From Trichuris trichiura (lineage: Eukaryota > Nematoda > Enoplea > Trichinellida > Trichuridae), in assembly GCA_037903355.1 (NCBI GenBank), contig JBAJFE010000014.1, positions 3,534,001 through 3,598,000 of the forward strand: a stretch of 64,000 nt of DNA, given 5' to 3'. This document shows positions 32,988 through 44,759 of the stretch, piece after piece. Positions within the stretch are counted from its first letter, which is position 1; each line of letters starts with the position of its first letter. Both the position numbers and the translations under genes were made by a program. The notes under the pieces are model-generated. The model did no database searches and was not told the DNA's origin. It saw nothing but the letters and a program-made list of their open reading frames with translations.

Positions 32988-33689
32988 ATGTAGCGGAATG
33001 CGGATTCAGCGCGGTTGAGGAGCTGTTAAGTAGCAACAGAAGTCGGCTGGACGTAGTGAATCGAAGCGATCTTAGACTGATGGTGACAAAGACGCAGCTG
33101 AACGTAGACAACTTGCTCGTACTGCATCAGGCACACTCATCACGTTGAGTGGTTTCCGTTCATGTGCAGTCGCAAACTTGCGTTATAGTTTCTTTTGTAT
33201 CTTTTCGCTTAAGCGTTTTCACTTCAATCTGGTTCGTTGTCACTACAATTCTGTTTGGTGTGGGTAAAAATACAAATAGACGCACATTGATTGTTTTTTG
33301 GGAAAGGCTAATGAATGCTTCTTGCTTATGTGACTCCATGTTCTGAAAAATGTGAGAGGAGATACGAAAGGCAAGCAAAATTTTCCCATCATAAAATGGT
33401 TGGCGGAAAAGCAGGAGTAGCATAGTAAGTCTACTACGAAGAGTAGAAGTCTTTTCTGCAAAATTTTCTCTTGAGTAGTGGTATTGCAAAACTTTTCCCA
33501 CCAGGTGCGACGGATGGAAACGTTTGAGAACATAATGACCTCCCGGCTATGCCACGTCCTACCTTTCAGCCAATCAGTGGGCCCAAAATAGACCAATCAT
33601 AATTGGGGGAGGGGGGTACTTGCGCTCGGGAATGTTCACAGGGGGCGGTGGAGCGAAAAGTTTGAGAACTTATGGATTAGTTGAACCCA

Positions 33690-34080
33690 TACAGTTTGAC
33701 AACTACAGTTTGGCGCATACAATTCGAGGTGTACAGTTAGATGCACAATTGAATCGTACCAATGGTTTCCTGGGTACGACTTATGAATGTTGTCAATGAG
33801 CAACCTTCATTTGGTTCAGGCCAGCGCACATTATGTTTACTATCGATATTTCTAATTTTTTTCTCTCGGAGGCGCTCAGCTTTCTTGCAGGTACGCTTCT
33901 TTAAAGCTTTCTTTCCTTGCAGCACAGTTCCACGAGGTACATTTCCACTGCCCTGCAACGATATATTCTATCAGGTGACTGTCGCCAATGGCCACTCTCC
34001 TTTCGACACATCTGAAGCTCCACTACGTTTCGTCAGCAGTGTTTCCAAAGGTTTGTTTCACAGGCGGTTTTGTTTTCATG
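33690..34080 (+). repeat. Dispersed repeat, family E, copy 2
   Basis: Colinear with 30215-30620 with many substitutions and small indels. It begins a few bases after the right end of the hAT relic. Confidence 0.7.
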
Positions 34081-34939
34081 CCATTACGTTTTCGCGTTGC
34101 CTGGTTGCAATGAGTTTTGTTTCTATGGGGTACGCGTTCATGGTCTGTAGCCACACGTTTCAGCGAAACTAACCTTCGGTCGATCGTGCGTTTACAAGTT
34201 CATGCCATGAGTGGTGTTCCTTTCCGTTGAGCTGCGATAGTGAGAATCGAAGAACGAACGTCTTCACTGAGCAGCGTTTGTCGCAGCTACTCCTCCGTGG
34301 GTAAGAAGATTAAAATACCATACGTACTGGCGTATTTGAGGGTGATCGTATTTACGACTAATTTTTATTTAATTTTCAATGTCCAGCGCGTAAACCGATA
34401 GTCCAGTTTACTATCAATTTTACGTATCAACGCATGTCAGGTATAAGGCAACCGTGAAGAAGCAGGGGGCTCCATGCCGCCATGTCGGTGCTGAGATGCT
34501 TCTTTATGGGATTTTTGCCTCAGTCTTCAAAGGGCTGCTGCAGATTCGCTATCTGAAGTAGAAGAATTTAAGTTGTTTTCAGAGGGTTTGCTAAGTATTT
34601 TGGGCTATTTGCTGATGTTCGTCGGACTGAGCATAAAATTTTGATTTCTTAGTTGCTCGTGATGATTTTTTCGCAAAATGCCTGCAGACGACTTTGAAAT
34701 GATGAGGGTTCTGTGAGGGACACTGATGCAACAAGTCCTCACAAAACTATCCGGAAAGGAGCACCAAAATGTCACCGATGCGACGATTTACTCATTCTAT
34801 TTAACTGAAGATCATACTTCAGCTACTACAAGGATAAAACTGACGTTTTATGGATCTGTTAGACAGGACCATCCAAACCATTAATAACTGAAAGATTCAT
34901 TTTAGCCCATTTTAACTGAGTTTTAACGGGTTCATAGCT
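34081..34939. other. Intergenic, no supported gene
   Basis: Nothing recognised on either strand. Confidence 0.4.
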
Positions 34940-35112
34940 CCCTTACACTGCTGACGACGGAACAAGAGCTGTTCCGAAACTTATGGTATAGAATTTGTCC
35001 TGTATTTTCTCTAACAATTTGATCATCCATTCGTTGGTAGGGCACTTTGAAGTTTATTTACAGATACATCAAACAGGCCATATCCGTGAACCAAAAGACC
35101 AGTTATATTATT
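34940..35112. repeat. Half of a family A foldback element
   Basis: Matches the right arm of 5363-5728: CTGCTGACGACGGAACA, CTGTTCCGAAACTTATGG, CATCCATTCGTTGGTAGGGC and ATCCGTGAACCA. The left arm is absent. Confidence 0.8.
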
Positions 35113-35160
35113 TTTGGAAACCTTTTTATCGCATCTTGCGGTTGTTTCATAGATGATCCT

Positions 35161-36091
35161 TGTGTACGAACAGAGCTCTTTGCGACGGTATACAATAGAT
35201 ATATATATCTTTTATTGGAAAAATAATCTGGTTAACTTCGTGTAACTGATTCCCAACATTTTTGTGCCGTCGCCCCCTTCTGAGGCAAACGTTCTGTCAT
35301 CGTCCCCTGCGTCTCTCTCAGTCGTGGACTACCCAGACTTGAGTTGAGTCGACGGTGAAGATAGGTCAGAGCGTGTCAAAATGCTTCACGGTTATCGGTT
35401 CACTGATTTTCTCTACATATTAAACGGGTTACCTTCCGCAACAATAAATTCATGCGGCCTTACGGATCAGTACAAGGCACGTATGTCGAAATTCGAAGTG
35501 ACAAAATCCCCAGTGAGGAAATCTTGAGTGACGACATTTCGAACAGTCAAAATCCTGAAGGTCAAAATCCTGGTCCATCGAAGTCTTGAGCGATCAATAT
35601 CCCGAAATTAAAATCACTTGATTAAGAGAAAGAGGGCAAGACAATGATAGCTTTCTTTTCAAGATTATGGCTGTCTCTGCATCACAAGACGTTGTGTGTG
35701 CAACGCGATAGAACAACGCATAGTAGCCGCTCTTTCCCAAACCCTTCGCTGAGCCCTTAAATTTTCATGGCTCGTTTCGAACATATCGCCCCTGAGGGAG
35801 CGATGTCGCCCATCTTGGGAATCGTTGACATAAGCCGTCGTTGCTCCCTAATAAGGTGAATGACCGAAGAGGGACAGTGACCTATGAAAGGACAATAATC
35901 CAAAGAAGCAATGACGCACAGGAACAGAGCTCAAGCAGGGTGACCTTCTGCAAACTGGGCACGGATCTGTAACAGGAGGGGGCCACAGTCACATCAGCCT
36001 ATGGGTACTCTGAAGTTAAGGCCATGTGGGACCAATTACCTCAGGTTGTTGGCATCAGCAGGGGCTTCGTCCAGCAGGTGGTACAGGCGCA
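35161..36091 (-). mobile_element. Diverged solo LTR related to the retrotransposon at 1-2237
   Basis: 35161-35250 matches 1829-1905 (TGT...CAGAGCT, TTGCGACG, TCTTTTATTG, TCTGGTTAACTT). 35830-36091 matches 1980-2237 (CGTTGCTCCCTA, GGACAATA, CAGGGTGACCTTCTGCAA, CAGGAGGGGGCCACAGTCAC, GGTGGTACAGGCGCA). About 550 bp in the middle (35260-35810) has no counterpart in the young LTR, so it is either an insertion or a longer LTR subtype. No internal gag or pol is attached, and no clear target duplication is visible. Confidence 0.82.
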
Positions 36092-37203
36092 GTCCACTGG
36101 CATTTTAGTGCTCATTAGCACTGACCTGACCATGGCTAAACGTTTAGCGTCTCATGAAGTCATCAGAGTCCCAACGACTTATGGAGAATCACTACCTTAG
36201 CCCTCACCAAGGGGTGTTCGCGCAACAAAAAACTTTATGAAGCAGTATGAGGCTGTTAGAAAAAATCTAATTTTCAGTTCAAGTGGATGAACGATATGTA
36301 AAACGATAGAGTACATACTACATTGTAACAATTTGCATACTGCACGGTAAAAGTTAGTTCGTGTAGGAATTGTGGGGTATGCAGAATATTTAAAAATGTG
36401 TCTTTTTCTTATGCGACAAGGCAGTTTCATGTAGAATGGAAGAATTTGTTACGGAATAGTTTCATGGTAAGAAACAATAAAATCATGTAGGCGGAACTTT
36501 CGGGTGATTTCTGCACCCACGTTCAGCGGATGATGAAGGGATGCAAAGGCAGGTAAATAATGCAAACACCTGTAAAACATAGGTTATATTTTTTCGGTGA
36601 CGTCCAATTTCCCGTGCTTCTCTTGGCAATATTTCGCGTGACCGACAGTTTGTTTGACTGGCAGCTGACCTTCTCGACATTCGTTTTTACCCAACAATAG
36701 TTTGCTGATGTTTCATGTGAACGACTGTTTACGTAAAACATCGACTCACAAACGCGTTACTGCTTCTAGGTTCTAGTTTAGGCTTGGGCTTACATGCTGC
36801 AGGGAAAGCAAATGTGGAAAACTGTCGGCAAAGTAAGGTGTTGATTAAGTGGAGGCAGCTTAAGGTCTTTTCGGATACGAGAATGCAGGAAAGTCAAGTT
36901 TAAGACATCTAAGCTGTCGATCAAATGAGAAATAGGGGAAAATGGCTGTAGGAAAGATAATATAAACGCACAGTTCTAGAAATCGTTTTTTCACGCCCAT
37001 CGTTGCAAATGAATTATTCTTTCAAAGCAAAGGTCAATTCAAAAATATGCCGTTTTCATCAAAATAGCAAAAGCAGAAAGTGCAAATTTCAAAGAAAGAA
37101 AGCAAGACGTAACTGCGCGGCGCTTTCTTCCATGCTTCGTTAGAAACAAAACGTTTATTCGATATTCCCTACGGTACACAACAATGCGAACACCGCCAAC
37201 GAC

Positions 37204-37278
<75 letters not shown>

Positions 37279-37708
37279 ACAGACGCCACCGCACGCCCCA
37301 AACGCTCTAGCCAACTCCTCGTCACGCCCTCACGATTCATGTCGTTGCAGCAGCCCACGCTCTCGGCACACCCTCCTGTCACCCCAAGCGGAAGCGCTCC
37401 CCCACGTTGCGCTTGTCAGTTCTTTATCAGTAGAAGAATGACAGATCCACGGCCAACCGGTGATCTGCCTTGCGACCCCCACGGACATATGACCACCCAC
37501 CTGTTTATTACACAAGATTTAATGAATGGAAAAATTTGCTTTTGTTATCAGGGATCGGAAGCTTCGCTGTCATGCGTTGGAATCAACAGCTCGGTGTAAG
37601 TTGCCATCCATCTCCAAGCAGCATAGCACAAATCGTTCCAGCGAACTGTTAGTGTTCCTGGCCGTTGCAGCAACATACCTTTTTAAATAATATAGCTAAA
37701 CGAAAGTA
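36092..37708. other. Intergenic with (GA)n microsatellite
   Basis: (GA)n occupies about 37205-37276. The GC-rich segment 37280-37480 after it has open frames on both strands without family features and could be an unclassified repeat. Confidence 0.5.
37205..37276 (+). repeat. (GA)n microsatellite
   Basis: About 35 GA dinucleotides. The Ser-Leu and Arg-Glu repeat frames read across it are artefacts. Confidence 0.97.
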
Positions 37709-38280
37709 CAGTGAAATTTCCTCAATCCGGACCTCCATAAACTGGACCCTTCTCTAATTCGGACTCGTGGAAGAGAACAAAAGAACGGCCGTACACATTA
37801 AGGATGAATGGGCTACCTGTGCTAAACGGACAGTAACTTGACGGCAACGGCTGTAAGGGCAGCAAACAACGAGCCAACATTCCTTTCGGTATACGTTAAC
37901 ATAGGCGTAGACCAGCCACGGCTCCGCCGAGAGGATCACGACTAATAAGTAGACTGCACCAAAGCATCACAAGACCTAGGTTTCCCAAATAAACAGAAAT
38001 GTGGATTAAAGACCTGATGTTTTTCAATCGTATAAAACTATGATCTGTTCTCATATAACTCAAGTCAGTCGTTTTCCTTGATCAAGCGGTCTTAGTCGTT
38101 CTCATAAGCTAATTCCCTGCTTGCAGAGACTGAAATCGCGCTGTGGACTCCAGAAACCTACATCCAAAATTGCACTACCTGCTTTTCTGCGACTTACTGT
38201 GAGCCTCTTCCATAAACCGGCTTTTTTCGTAATCCGGACTACCCTCCGCCCCGACCTGTCCGGATTAGGGGGTTCCACGG
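37709..38280. mobile_element. Pogo/Tigger-like non-autonomous element, family D, complete
   Basis: The left end CAGTGAAATTTCCTCAATCC and the right end GGATTAGGGGGTTCCACGG are inverted repeats of about 24 bp with mismatches, flanked by TA on both sides (37707-37708, 38281-38282). A fragment of the same family is at 6626-6985. No transposase frame is inside. Confidence 0.85.
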
Positions 38281-39127
38281 TATCTTAAAGTGATGTGCAT
38301 TAACAAATCGTAACCGTTGTACTTATCAAATTCCGAGAAAATTTGGAAATTTTTTTCATGACAAATACCCAGTCATAATTGGAGAAAAGTTCCTGCTGGT
38401 AACTCCTCATTAATTGTATAAGTTAATACTGGAAACCGTGAAAAAAATTATTTTAACTCGCTAGGGATAGCAGCACCTTAAATAAAACGAAAGCCTGCTC
38501 AAGTAATGGTCTCATTTTTAAATGCAACTCGTAGTAGTTCCAGCATCAGTCGTTTTTCTGTTTCTCAACAAAGGGAAGGAACTCTTTAAATGTACTTTTC
38601 AGCGTTTAAAAAGGGGCATGGCAAGCTCTGAAATATCTTAAGGTTTTAAACAGTCTTTCTGTGCTCCAAGTAAAGGTTTTACCTGCTTCCATTCTAAAAA
38701 CGTATGAAGTTTCGTTAATTGTTTGGTACTTTTGCTTCAATTGCAAAACAGTTGTCATTTCCTCATACAAACAACAAGACTATATTATCAAACGCACAAT
38801 CAACGCGTTGTACCACGCAATTGCGAATTTTTTTGTTGACGTCCGCTGAACAGTTTAATGATTAAAAAGCACGCTTTCAATAAACGAGCATACTAGGTCA
38901 CAACCTTTGATAGTGAACACTGTTCATTAGAGTTTCTGTTCCTCCGCAAGCTGATGATTTTCTGCAACAAAATGGATCACAGTTACTTGCTTGTTTGATA
39001 TATGAGCAAAGGAAGCTAGCCAAAGGTACGATGAAATAGACAGAAAAACTTCTCACGTCAATCCAGTAAAAAATTGTTCAAAGCTACCGTACCTGCAAAA
39101 GCCGTAGCAGCAACTATTATCATTTCT
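38281..39127. other. 3' flank of the WAP gene
   Basis: No gene recognised; AT-rich. Confidence 0.4.
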
Positions 39128-42100
39128 TTAAGAAGGCAAAAGACATCTCTTTCCCAACAAGGTAGGACAGCACTTTCGTCCACTAGAACAGTTTCCGTCG
39201 TTTTCGCATAAATTATTATTCTGTACGACAAAACTCGGAGATGGTAGCACCATAGTCGGACAATTTCCAGGTACTGAGGGCGCAGGAGGATTACCATCAT
39301 TACCGCTTCTTGGGCAGCATACACCTCTGAAGCAAGTCTGTGCGTTCCCACAGTTCGCGTCAGTTGTACACGTTCTAACGGCTAGCGACCCATCTGGGCA
39401 TCTCCCTGAAACATACTTGCGTTCCTACATTTATAAACAAACATTGCCCATTGTCTTACTGGCGTTGGCATCAGGCTGCAAACAGTAGCGTCCTATCAAG
39501 GTAGGGCAACATTTCATAGCGTCTTTGCAGTCATTATCAACGTTGCAGATACTTATAGAATTGGAAATTGGAGTGCCCACTAGCCAAGGGCATACGCCTG
39601 CCTTTATAAATGGGGGAGGATCTAAAAGGTTAAAACATTTGAAAGAAGGCTGAATATCTCATCTTCTTCTTGTACGAAAACAAATAATCTATGTGCCCGT
39701 GAAAAGCAGCTTTGCAACCTTCAGAACTTCTGTAAGCTACAGTGCTCCGTTTTCAATGGCTACAAGTACAGAGAGTTCAGAAGGTAAAAGACAATAAACG
39801 GTGAGACTTTATCGATCAGGTTGGGTTCACCCAACGTCAGCAAAAACAAGCAGGAAACGTACTCGGAGAGTTGACCAACTGTTGTGTCAAAGTAGCGCTG
39901 TAATGTTAAGTCAATGTGCAAAATGTGGCCATGCAACCCTTTTGTTCGCGATCGTGAGGTAGCGTCCTCACATCATGCTTTCTACGTTTCCTGTGTTTGT
40001 TTTCTATTTGCCTTTCCATTTCCCTGAGATGGATTTAACCCAACCTGACCCATCTATTCTCATTACTTGCTGTTATGAGAAAGACCCGTAGTTGTAACCC
40101 TAGGGAATGAAGCGCTGCAGATTCTGAAAGCTCTAAAAATCTTAAAGCTGCTTTTCAATGACAGATAAACGGATTACTTGCTTCTTAACAAGAACTTTGA
40201 AACTTGAGGACAGCGCTGAAAAGTGCATCATTTTTAAGGTCAATACCAGCGCAATTCAAATTGTAAGCAAAATTTTCCTTTAGTACACCATGTTTAGAAA
40301 GATGAAATATTGACATCATTTCCACATAAAACATTACGAAAGGGAAGAAGCCAGTCCTTTAATTGGCAGGGGTATAAAATTTTAAAATTACCTGCTTCTG
40401 TCTTCGCCTTGCTAAAGGTTCCTGTTCAGCCACAATTCAACTACCCCCTCATGAGAAAAGGAAAACGCAACTCTAGTCTAATCTTCTTAACTGAACAAGC
40501 AAAGCTCTCTCTCTCTCTCTGCTCATGCATCTAGGCGAAATGAATTCAAACTTAAACCGTGTGGTACCTTCAAGGGTCTACATTAACTTTATTCAGTAAT
40601 GCATATTAATACAACTAGCAATCGGTTTGGATAAAATATGGTCGAGTTATTGTTGGCAAAAGTAAAAGACTTTGAAGTGCTCCGGCGAATGAAACGAAGA
40701 CATCGGAAAGAAGTTCTATCCCATAGAAACGTCCTGTTTCCTTTCAAACAAGAATGGTCATACTTTTTCGTCTTGGATGATCGGTCATTTTCCAGGCCTG
40801 TTGCTTTAGTTATTCTCCACATAAAAAACCAACGTTATAGAACTATTCCAGCATTCAGAAATAAACAGCGCAATTAATTATAGCTAAAACGAATGCACGG
40901 CCTATCTGCAGAAACTCTGTGGCTTGAATAATTCCAATGCAATTAAATATACATTGTCTTATAATGGACTTAAATAATTTCATCCCCAAACATTCAAAAA
41001 AAATTCATGAAGTTCGATTCCTACTCATTCGGAACGAGACCCTCCTGTGTGAAATGAAGTGGATAGAAGAGCTGTCAAAATGTATGCTTCAGTAATATCC
41101 CACAATACGCACACGGTCACTAAATTACATTGTTGAAAGCGTTCTTGATCAACTCAGTATGAGCAATTCTTTTTTCTTATTCTTTGAAAGGTATAGTCTG
41201 GTTATTTTATTAGGGCATCCTATTCATGCGGAAGCAGTATTTTTAAAATCAGATCATTAACCTCCAAGTCTCGCAAGTGTTACTAAACCAAGTTGTTACA
41301 TAAGTACCGAGAAATTATGAGGCTGCTGTTGTATACTAAGACAAGCTTAAGTCGCCTATATTTTGTCGTCACCTCGATAGCAAGCCTTACTAATCCCTTA
41401 CCCAAAAAACAACGGACAAGCTCACTGAAAACTATTAGGTATCCTCACCGCAGGCCCATGGTGAAAGACAACAGGTGTAAGGATGAAACGAAGTGATTGC
41501 ACACATGTCATACTGAACGGTTCCTTGCGACTAAACTGCGTAAAAGCGTTATCTTTCAAGTACAAAATAGTAGCTGACGTTTAAAGCAATCGCATGAAAC
41601 TGCATTTCGAACGCTTTGGCAAAGAACACACCACCTGACCCCATAGCCTGCAAAATCGATACACTATCGTACTAAATTGAATGTGAACCATTCCATGATG
41701 CATTAAATGTGAGAATTCCCTAGTTTGCTGCGCCCCTAGAGAGTAAGTAAGTAGGGTACGCGTATTTTGCAGCCTGAGAGTTCACCGCTTTGGGCTAACT
41801 TTACGTACAGATGACGTTTGACACTTTGCACCAATAATATAAAGGATGCTCTTCGCGCTGGTTTTACAAATGGAAAAGCTTTCTATAGCGCTGGGATGAA
41901 CTGAGGAGCTCACTGCACAGCGTGATTAAGGCGATGAACATAGAACCTTAAAAAAATACACATATCAGCGAAACGGCCTTTTTCCGCATCGTCTGTTCAG
42001 CTGATTTCAAGAAGTGAACGATTCTGGCAGTTTCACTCAAATACATTTATGAAACGAAGCAAAGAGCAGAGGCGAACAATGAATCACTCACTCGTCATCA

Positions 42101-44759
42101 CTTAACAGAATTCCAAATCAGCTGCATAGCAAGGGAATGACAATAAAACGATTAAATGTTGAAATCAAAGTTTCTTGCGTTTCTTACAAAAATCACTGAT
42201 TCTGGATGTGAGGTAAAAGACCTCATAACAGAGCTTTTTATTCAAAAAAATTACAGCCACTTGGCAAGGCACATCAATGCAATATGAACTCTGCCTAAGA
42301 CCGCCGTTTTATGGCATCACGAACTATTGTTTCGAGACACTTAGGTCTCTTCGGCAGTGGTAAATTTTTATATCATTTTAAAGTTTTTTACCAGCAGAAA
42401 TAATTGCAATAGTTTGACACGAAACCTACGCAGCAAACGATATTGTTAGGAAACTTTGTACGAAACAAATACTTAAATGTTATTTTTATTTTTATAGGTA
42501 GCTCCTACTTTAATCTTCAGTCGTTATTTTGTTTTTTAATAAACAAAAATGGACGAGATTATGTGCCGCAATATTAAAGAAAGGGTAATTGGTTTGACTG
42601 CAGTACAAGAACGTAGAAACAGCGATAACTGGTTTCTATTGTAACAATACGATATTGCAGGCCAGCTTCGCCGTAAGAAATTACTACTCGTTAGGCATTT
42701 TTTCAGATAGTAGCTTCCCTTCACAGTTTGTGGTATTCATAGCGGTTAGCGATTACGATCTGATGACTTTTTTTTAAAAACGCCTTTTGGGGGATGTTGC
42801 TTCCATTCAATAATCATTCTTTTTTCACATAGGTCTGATTCGTTTCTTCAGAATGTTAATATATTACTAGGGTACGATTCGGTAACGGTTAAGCTTTAGT
42901 AAAGCCTGAACATTCGAAAGAGAAAAATTGTCTCAATGCAAAAAATGAAAGCTTGTGCAACCGTTACAAAGTCTTACGTCCACAATCGAACAATACTACG
43001 AAATCCCCAGTTTCTCTTCTTCCCAAGAAAAGGATTGCATCCGTTTAAACAAAACAACGTGAACAAATACCCCCACCCAACAAATGGATGAGCAGTTAGA
43101 TGTAAAAACGAAAGCATTAGGCATTCTGGCTGAATGACCAAAACATTCCAAATGTAACATTCGGAGACGTGAAACTTCCGTCCAGCAGCTTACATCAATA
43201 AACTACAGTAAAACCCCTGTAAGTTGACCACCCAACGGACTGGGGAAAACTGGTCAACATAGGAGGTGTTCAGCATATAGGAAGTGGGTATAAGTGGCTT
43301 GGCTAACGTGCGGACAAATCAACTGATCAAAATTCCGTCAACTTAGGGAGGCGGTCACCATATAGGAGTGGTCAACTTCGGGGGTTTCACTCTATGTATG
43401 TTCAAGGTCCTACTTTCTACGGATAAACGTCCACTTATTTGCTGGCATGGCATTTGTTCTTTCATCACCGCTTCTTGATGGCGTGGAGAATAAACAGTAT
43501 TATTACACAGCGACTGGTACTACGCTAACTTCAATCAATTGACAGATAACATTGTCTGCTCTACGATCTCACGCAGTTGCATTACCTGAGACGTTCCAGT
43601 ACTTCCACCTTAATCAAGTTCTAAATAAATATATGATTTAATGCAGCCATGCGGGGCATTTTTTAACGGATCTTTAAGTCTTTATTGTGTAAGTTTTATA
43701 TACGGACTAGCGATGGAGGAAGTAAAAATAAAAAAGACGCTTTGGTGCCTTTTTTCGACCGTCCTCAGGGAAAATACAACGTAGCATTTTCTTTCGACAA
43801 TCCTGCTCTTCAGATGAGGATGGTCGAGAAAAGACCCAAACGGCTTGGGTATATTTTCTTACTCCCTGAATGTGTTAGTTCATGGATAATATGTATGTAT
43901 TTCTTTGCGCTGTAACGTTTGCTTTGACATGCAATTGCAACAAGCATATAAGCAACCATTTGACATTCCTCAAAAAATGTAGTGAAAACGTTTAACAATG
44001 ATTTTAATTTATAAAAGGCAAGAAAACGAAGTTTTCAATGTTTTCTCCTTCCACATTAACTTGTGCCCTAACAGTAAGAAAGAAAAGTAGTTCAGAACCG
44101 ATTCACCTTTATATTTTCTTGGACCACAATTGCATTTTCAATAGACTTTTCTCGCGTCCCGCCACAGTGTGAAATTACATTTCCCAAAGAGAGACTTCAA
44201 TTTTAAAGGTTTAACTCTTTGTGCTTATGCTCTGTAGAAAGCTTACTAATACATCAAAGATGAAAAAAACGTCAAAAAACAGTAAAAAAACGTCTTAAGC
44301 TATGATGACAAAGGATAGAAAAAACACTGCATGCCTAAATAAGCCTTGTCGCAGTTAAAAGGGCGCAAAACTAACACTGCAACAAGCATAAATTTAATGC
44401 GAGCCGTAACTGACAGAATCATTACGCGCACAAGCAGGGATTAAAACTGCTTGAAAGAATGTAACCACATGCTACGCCGTATAGCTTAGACAAAAATTCC
44501 AATGAAGAAAATTGAAAAAAATAGAAAAGGATAATCCCAGTAGACGTAAAAAAGTGCGTTCACTGCTTAACCGTTTGCAGTACACATGAGAAACTACCTT
44601 GACATTAATTTTACAAAACCACGTGCACGCACGGCAGTTTTCAATAAGGTAGGAACTATGTCAAGGGTGAGCAAAGACAGCAAGCAACTCAACAGTTTAC
44701 TCACCTTGCGCGACTGTGAGCGTAATGAACGTAGCAAGAAGTAGGGGCGCCTGATACAT
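39128..44759 (-). CDS. Secreted WAP-like cysteine-rich protein, three exons
   Basis: Exons (minus): 44705-44759, 39460-39621, 39128-39405; 164 residues. Exon 1 is just the signal peptide MYQAPLLLATFITLTVAQ and ends in phase 1 at AAG/GTGAG; the split codon completes as Asp at the acceptor TTTTAG (39622). Two WAP-like modules (about residues 24-67 and 116-163) show GxCP, a D-x-C or N-C step, KCCPTL and a final C-L-x-P. Between them is a six-cysteine segment (75-103, RCPDG...VCCP), EB-like. WAP proteins are usually protease inhibitors or antimicrobial secretions; the role here is not known. Each WAP module has only six cysteines where eight are usual. Intron 1 is about 5.1 kb and contains a pogo-like MITE. 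The signal exon was joined by phase and hydrophobicity, so a further exon in the intron is possible. Confidence 0.83.
39622..44704. other. First intron of the WAP gene
   Basis: About 5 kb, AT-rich. Apart from the MITE at 43206-43392 I saw no gene; a family-A string (AACAAATGGATGAGC) at about 43080 is a possible foldback trace. Confidence 0.45.
43206..43392. mobile_element. Pogo-like MITE, family C, complete
   Basis: CAGTAAAACCCCTGTAAGTT at the left and the near-complement GTCAACTTCGGGGGTTTCAC at the right, flanked by TA (43204-43205 and 43393-43394). Family C pieces recur at 8440-8946 and 62995-63140. Confidence 0.85.

Larger units (their letters stand above)
32129..33676 (+). mobile_element. 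hAT transposon relic (ZBED5/FAM200-like transposase C-terminus), interrupted
   Basis: The ends are related imperfect inverted repeats: CATAGGTTGCCAAAGTGGGC on the left and, as complement of the right end, CATAAGTTCTCAAACTTTTC. A transposase C-terminus in the plus frame is split into two parts. The first ends FLIAFP-YYLA at 32503, and the second resumes at 32996 as ECGFSAVEELLSSNRSRLD... and ends LLVLHQAHSSR before a stop at 33146-33148. The family pattern is F-L-x-x-[FY]-P-x-x-Y-L-x-E-x-G-FSAV followed by RxDVxxRxDLRL. The separating 484 bp is a MITE with its own 8-bp duplication. The N-terminal part of the transposase is lost. Confidence 0.72.

Noticed and set aside
37039..37441. Long frames with Ser-Leu or Arg-Glu repeats
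   Set aside because: Read across the (GA)n microsatellite.
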